From Strigops habroptila (taxonomy: Eukaryota; Chordata; Aves; Psittaciformes; Psittacidae): a stretch of 64,000 nucleotides of DNA. Location of the stretch: NCBI RefSeq assembly GCF_004027225.2, contig NC_044277.2, forward strand, positions 85,076,283-85,140,282, written 5' to 3'. Both the position numbers and the translations under genes were made by a program. The notes under the pieces are model-generated. The model worked only from the letters and a program-made list of their open reading frames with translations. It searched no databases and was not told the DNA's origin. Positions 60,601-64,000 of the stretch are shown here, piece by piece; the first letter of the stretch is position 1, and each line of letters starts with the position of its first letter.

Positions 60601-63600
60601 CAGTGAAGTGCTTCACACCTCCTGGTACAAATAGATACTTACATCAGATAGACTTGATGGTAGCTGAGTCCTTCACTGTAGGAGGGAGCTGCAAAAGTTT
60701 TGCCAAAACTTTTGTTCTCCCTGCCCCTGTTTGGATTTATTTAACTGATACAAACCTCAATGACACCTTGCATGAGCTTTAAGCAATTGCACCCTACTGT
60801 GCCTAATGGCCTGGAAGCACCACGTTGCTGTGACTCAGCAGAAGGGAGAGGATCTTTCCCCTGGAGAAGCAGTAACCTCCACTGGAGGTGTGGTATCTTT
60901 TTTATCTGCTCTGGACAGTTCTCTTACAATCAGTGAAATACATTCTTCTTTCAGTTTGAGTAGATGGTTTAAACTGATTTGCTTGTTTAAGCTAATTTAT
61001 GCTAATCTGAAGCAGCCCTATTTCTACCTAAAATAGCACCTAACAACTTTTCAGTAGATTTAATGAAAACTCTTAACAAAATCGGGCTGTAAGTTAAATT
61101 TAAAAGCCCTGGCAGCAAATATGCACAAACCTGTCAATAATGCTGTGCAAACAGTACTTTGTTGCCTTTCATAATATAATAAAAACATACTCATGTTTAA
61201 AGAACTACAACAAAATTGAAGGCTTCAGGATATAGTGGGTTGAAAAACAACCCGTGATGCCTCTGAGAGGAAATACTTTTATTTCTTTAAATAAAAAGGA
61301 GAATGAAAAATGCTGTACAGCTTGAAATTATGAATAGAAATTACAGAAAATTACGATGTGAGTATATGCATTTGTTGGTGTTGACTTAGAGAGGTCTTTT
61401 GGCTCTTCAGTGGCTCACAGCTGGAAAACGTTTAGAGATAGGGAGCCTTGTTAGCCTGTTATTAGTTTCTCCTATCATGTCTCACGGGTAACATCGAAAA
61501 TACAATATGGCTTTATTCCCCTTTGTCACTCCATTTGATATCCATTTAAACTTCCATCCTACCATGAGCTTTAAAACAGAGCCTTGATTTGCATATTCTC
61601 CTGTACTATAGCAAAAACTGTAAGAAACATTACAAAATTACAAACATAGGTTTGAATTATGACCATTTTTAGATGATTCAATTAGCTGCTAATAGGTGTT
61701 CACAGTGGTATGTCGTAATGGGAAGCCAGGTTGTAGTTAATGGTTACCATAAGTTAGAGCCGGTGTAAAAAACAGCCGTCCTGTTTGGCTCAGCCATACA
61801 ATCAGAGCTCTGTCTTTAGAAGTTAGCATGGTATACTGAGCAGGCAGGAACCTGGGCTTTTGCTGGTAATTTTATTGCTTTCCCTCTAGTGTTCAGTTGA
61901 TATGAATAGGAATGGCTCTCTGGAACTGGGCAAAGAAGAGCCCTATTAACCCCTGACAATCCTTGGAAGGAATTTTGCATCCCTGTAGGGTGCTTGTTAC
62001 TGCAATTATGTTTTCCATTATGGATTTTCTCTGGAATGTGCAACCCACATACAAAAATCAGATAGCTGTGAGTATGACTTAGTTCATCACAAGCATGAAG
62101 AATGAACCCGTTGATGGGTTAGAATGTTAAAACACAGGTAGCCACAGTAGAAAGCTGGAGAAATGGCAAAGAGACTCATCATCTGATCTTTCCATCTGTG
62201 CTTCATTTCAAAGATAATTTCACTATTCTGTCCAAACACGTGCTACCGTATTACAGAATGTTCTGCCTTAGTCAAGGTATTAAGTGACCTATGATTATGA
62301 AAGGAAAGGATATTACATGAAAAACAATAGAGTGTGCAGACAAGCCAAATATACAGCAGTACTAACCATTGCAGGCACATTCACATATCAGCGTGTATAA
62401 ATATAGCGGGGGTGTGTCTTGCAATATGTCTGGTATGAGAATCTGCTGATCCTACTAATTAATATTTATTTTCTGTATTACAACAGCATCTAGAGATCTT
62501 AATTAAAGCTTTGGTGAGCTTATTTCTGTACACGTATAGCAAAAAGCAGGCATTGCCCCAAAGAGCTTCCAGTCTATCCAGATGGCATAAATGAACAGGG
62601 ACAGGAACAAAAGTTAAAACTTAGCCAAGGGTGTGCTGAGCCGCAAGTGGGATCCTCAGCTCTGAGTGAGGCACTGAGTTCATTCATGATGCACAGAAAG
62701 AACAAGGCATTTAAGACAAGGAATGGCAGCAGTTAACATAGTAAACACCATGCCAGCTAGCTGGTAAATACGGGGAAGGTTGATTCCTCAGAACACCCTC
62801 TTTCCCTAGGCACGATTCAGAGACAAGAGTCCTTTTCTAGAGCCAAATGTGAAAACCATGTCCCTAGATGTCATCCCAGATGAGGCTAGGGGACAGCCAG
62901 GTGCATGCCCTATCACTGTCTGAGGACCTCTGAACTTGTATCTCTCAAATGAGCACCTGGCAGTGAGCGAGCATCTTCAGGGGATGAGACCTGGTGACAT
63001 TATCTCTCAGCCCAACTAGTGTGTTTCACCTAGGACAGTATCACAGGGAAGACTTGAAGAGAGAACAGAGAGAGGACTGGAAGTTCCAGCTCTCAATTCC
63101 AAAACAGCTGTGCTCATCCTCCCTTGCTCCAGACATCCTTCCCCCATTACTGGAGCAGAGTCCTTGGGGCAGCCTGCTGAAAATCAGTGGAGGGCCTTAC
63201 AAACTGGAAAACATGAATACTGAAATAAAAAGTTAGCGAGTGAATCTGCCAGAGGCAGGAGGAGGAAGGCTGAGCAATGTGCCTGAGAGGCAATTTAGCA
63301 GGGAGGGGCTAGGCCTAATTAATCTCTAGGATGAGGAGGTGGGTCAAGTGACAAGTGTACTACTGAGCACGCCTCAGGCTGAGCCTCTCTTTCAACACCT
63401 GCTTTATTAACACTCAGAGAGCGGTGGCACTCTGTATGGGGGAAAGGGTTTAGGGTGTGGTGGTGCTCTTCTCTTCCTTCCTTAAGCAAAGATGTCCCAT
63501 GAAGGCAGACCACGGTAGCTCTTCTGCTTAAGAGGCAGCCATGACAGGGGTATTAGTTGCACCGCTCTTGGCTATGAAATTGTTTGTAGAGATTCACTGA

Positions 63601-64000
63601 GTTAGGTGGGAGTGCTGCTGTAATACAGGCAGATTTAATAGGGGGAAAGAGAAAAAAACCTCTTAAGCTCTAGACCACAATCATGACATTCAAGGCAGAA
63701 GGATAGGTTATATTGCTAGTTGTAAGTCAATGAGGCTCTGCCGCAAAGTAAGCTGAGGCAGGATTGTCTGCTTCCACTGGAAAACATAGGTGAGAGATGC
63801 ATGCTTTTAGAAGGGTACTGGCCTTTCTCTAATGTGCCATTACAAAGCTATTGCAGCTGCAAATTCAGCTGCTATTTCTGCTGACTCTGCTTGGCTGGGT
63901 CTGTGTTTTGGGCATGAACAAGCTATGTGTATGCATACTTGCTTGCCTTTTGATTAAAAAGGAAAGCTGGTCTGGAACATCGGAACTTGTTAGGCCCTTT

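Larger units (their letters stand above)
53472..64000. other. Intergenic, gene-poor; no gene seen
   Basis: Ordinary AT-leaning sequence to the right edge with one old palindromic repeat and an A-rich tract. I see no forkhead-domain codons on either strand, so FOXF2 and FOXQ1 are not in the window. Confidence 0.7.

Noticed and set aside
30441..64000. Search for FOXF2 or FOXQ1, the next genes in human 6p25
   Set aside because: No second forkhead-domain coding stretch ([13 protein letters not shown]) is visible on either strand; they should lie further right.
1..64000. Enrichment of forkhead TGTTTAC sites around FOXC1
   Set aside because: The number of such heptamers noticed is about what chance gives for 64 kb on two strands.

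Overview
The window looks like a bird nuclear genome. It holds several truncated CR1 LINE copies with the avian-type 3' end, short tails of simple repeats, and two recognisable vertebrate genes in their conserved tail-to-tail order. I cannot name the species from the sequence alone. The two genes are the 3' end of GMDS (GDP-mannose 4,6-dehydratase, + strand, two exons seen) and the complete single-exon forkhead gene FOXC1 (- strand, 562 codons). Human 6p25 has the same convergent pair, with FOXF2 and FOXQ1 further out on the FOXC1 side. Those two genes are not seen in the roughly 35 kb to the right of FOXC1 here.

Layout. 1-14688 is the 3' part of a long GMDS intron, with two CR1 copies and one candidate conserved element. 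14689-15195 holds the last two GMDS coding exons, followed by the 3' UTR, which ends near 15.55 kb or 16.13 kb. 16.1-25.3 kb is the gap between the two convergent genes. It is strikingly CpG-rich in several separate blocks, alternating with AT-rich blocks full of homeodomain-type TAAT cores, and I see no credible coding gene in it. About 25.3-27.02 kb is the probable FOXC1 3' UTR, 27022-28710 the FOXC1 coding exon, and 28711 to about 29.6 kb the 5' UTR and promoter. From 29.6 to 34.8 kb there are more CpG islands. 34.8-64 kb is gene-poor intergenic sequence with CR1 fragments, old palindromic repeats, simple repeats and some AT-rich candidate enhancers.

The genes are neighbours rather than partners in a pathway. 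GMDS makes the precursor of GDP-fucose in the cytosol. FOXC1 is a nuclear transcription factor for eye anterior segment, skull, kidney, heart and vessel development. The CpG blocks and candidate non-coding elements, including those inside the GMDS intron, are most simply read as the regulatory landscape of FOXC1. This is inference; no alignment could be run.

I found no prokaryotic-style system, CRISPR array, tRNA, rRNA or intact transposon. The most notable points are the glycine-rich insertions in the FOXC1 C-terminal activation domain, a 10-bp inverted repeat of forkhead/Pumilio motifs downstream of FOXC1, the mirror-image purine/pyrimidine flanks of its promoter core, the CpG-island cluster, and several candidate conserved elements.
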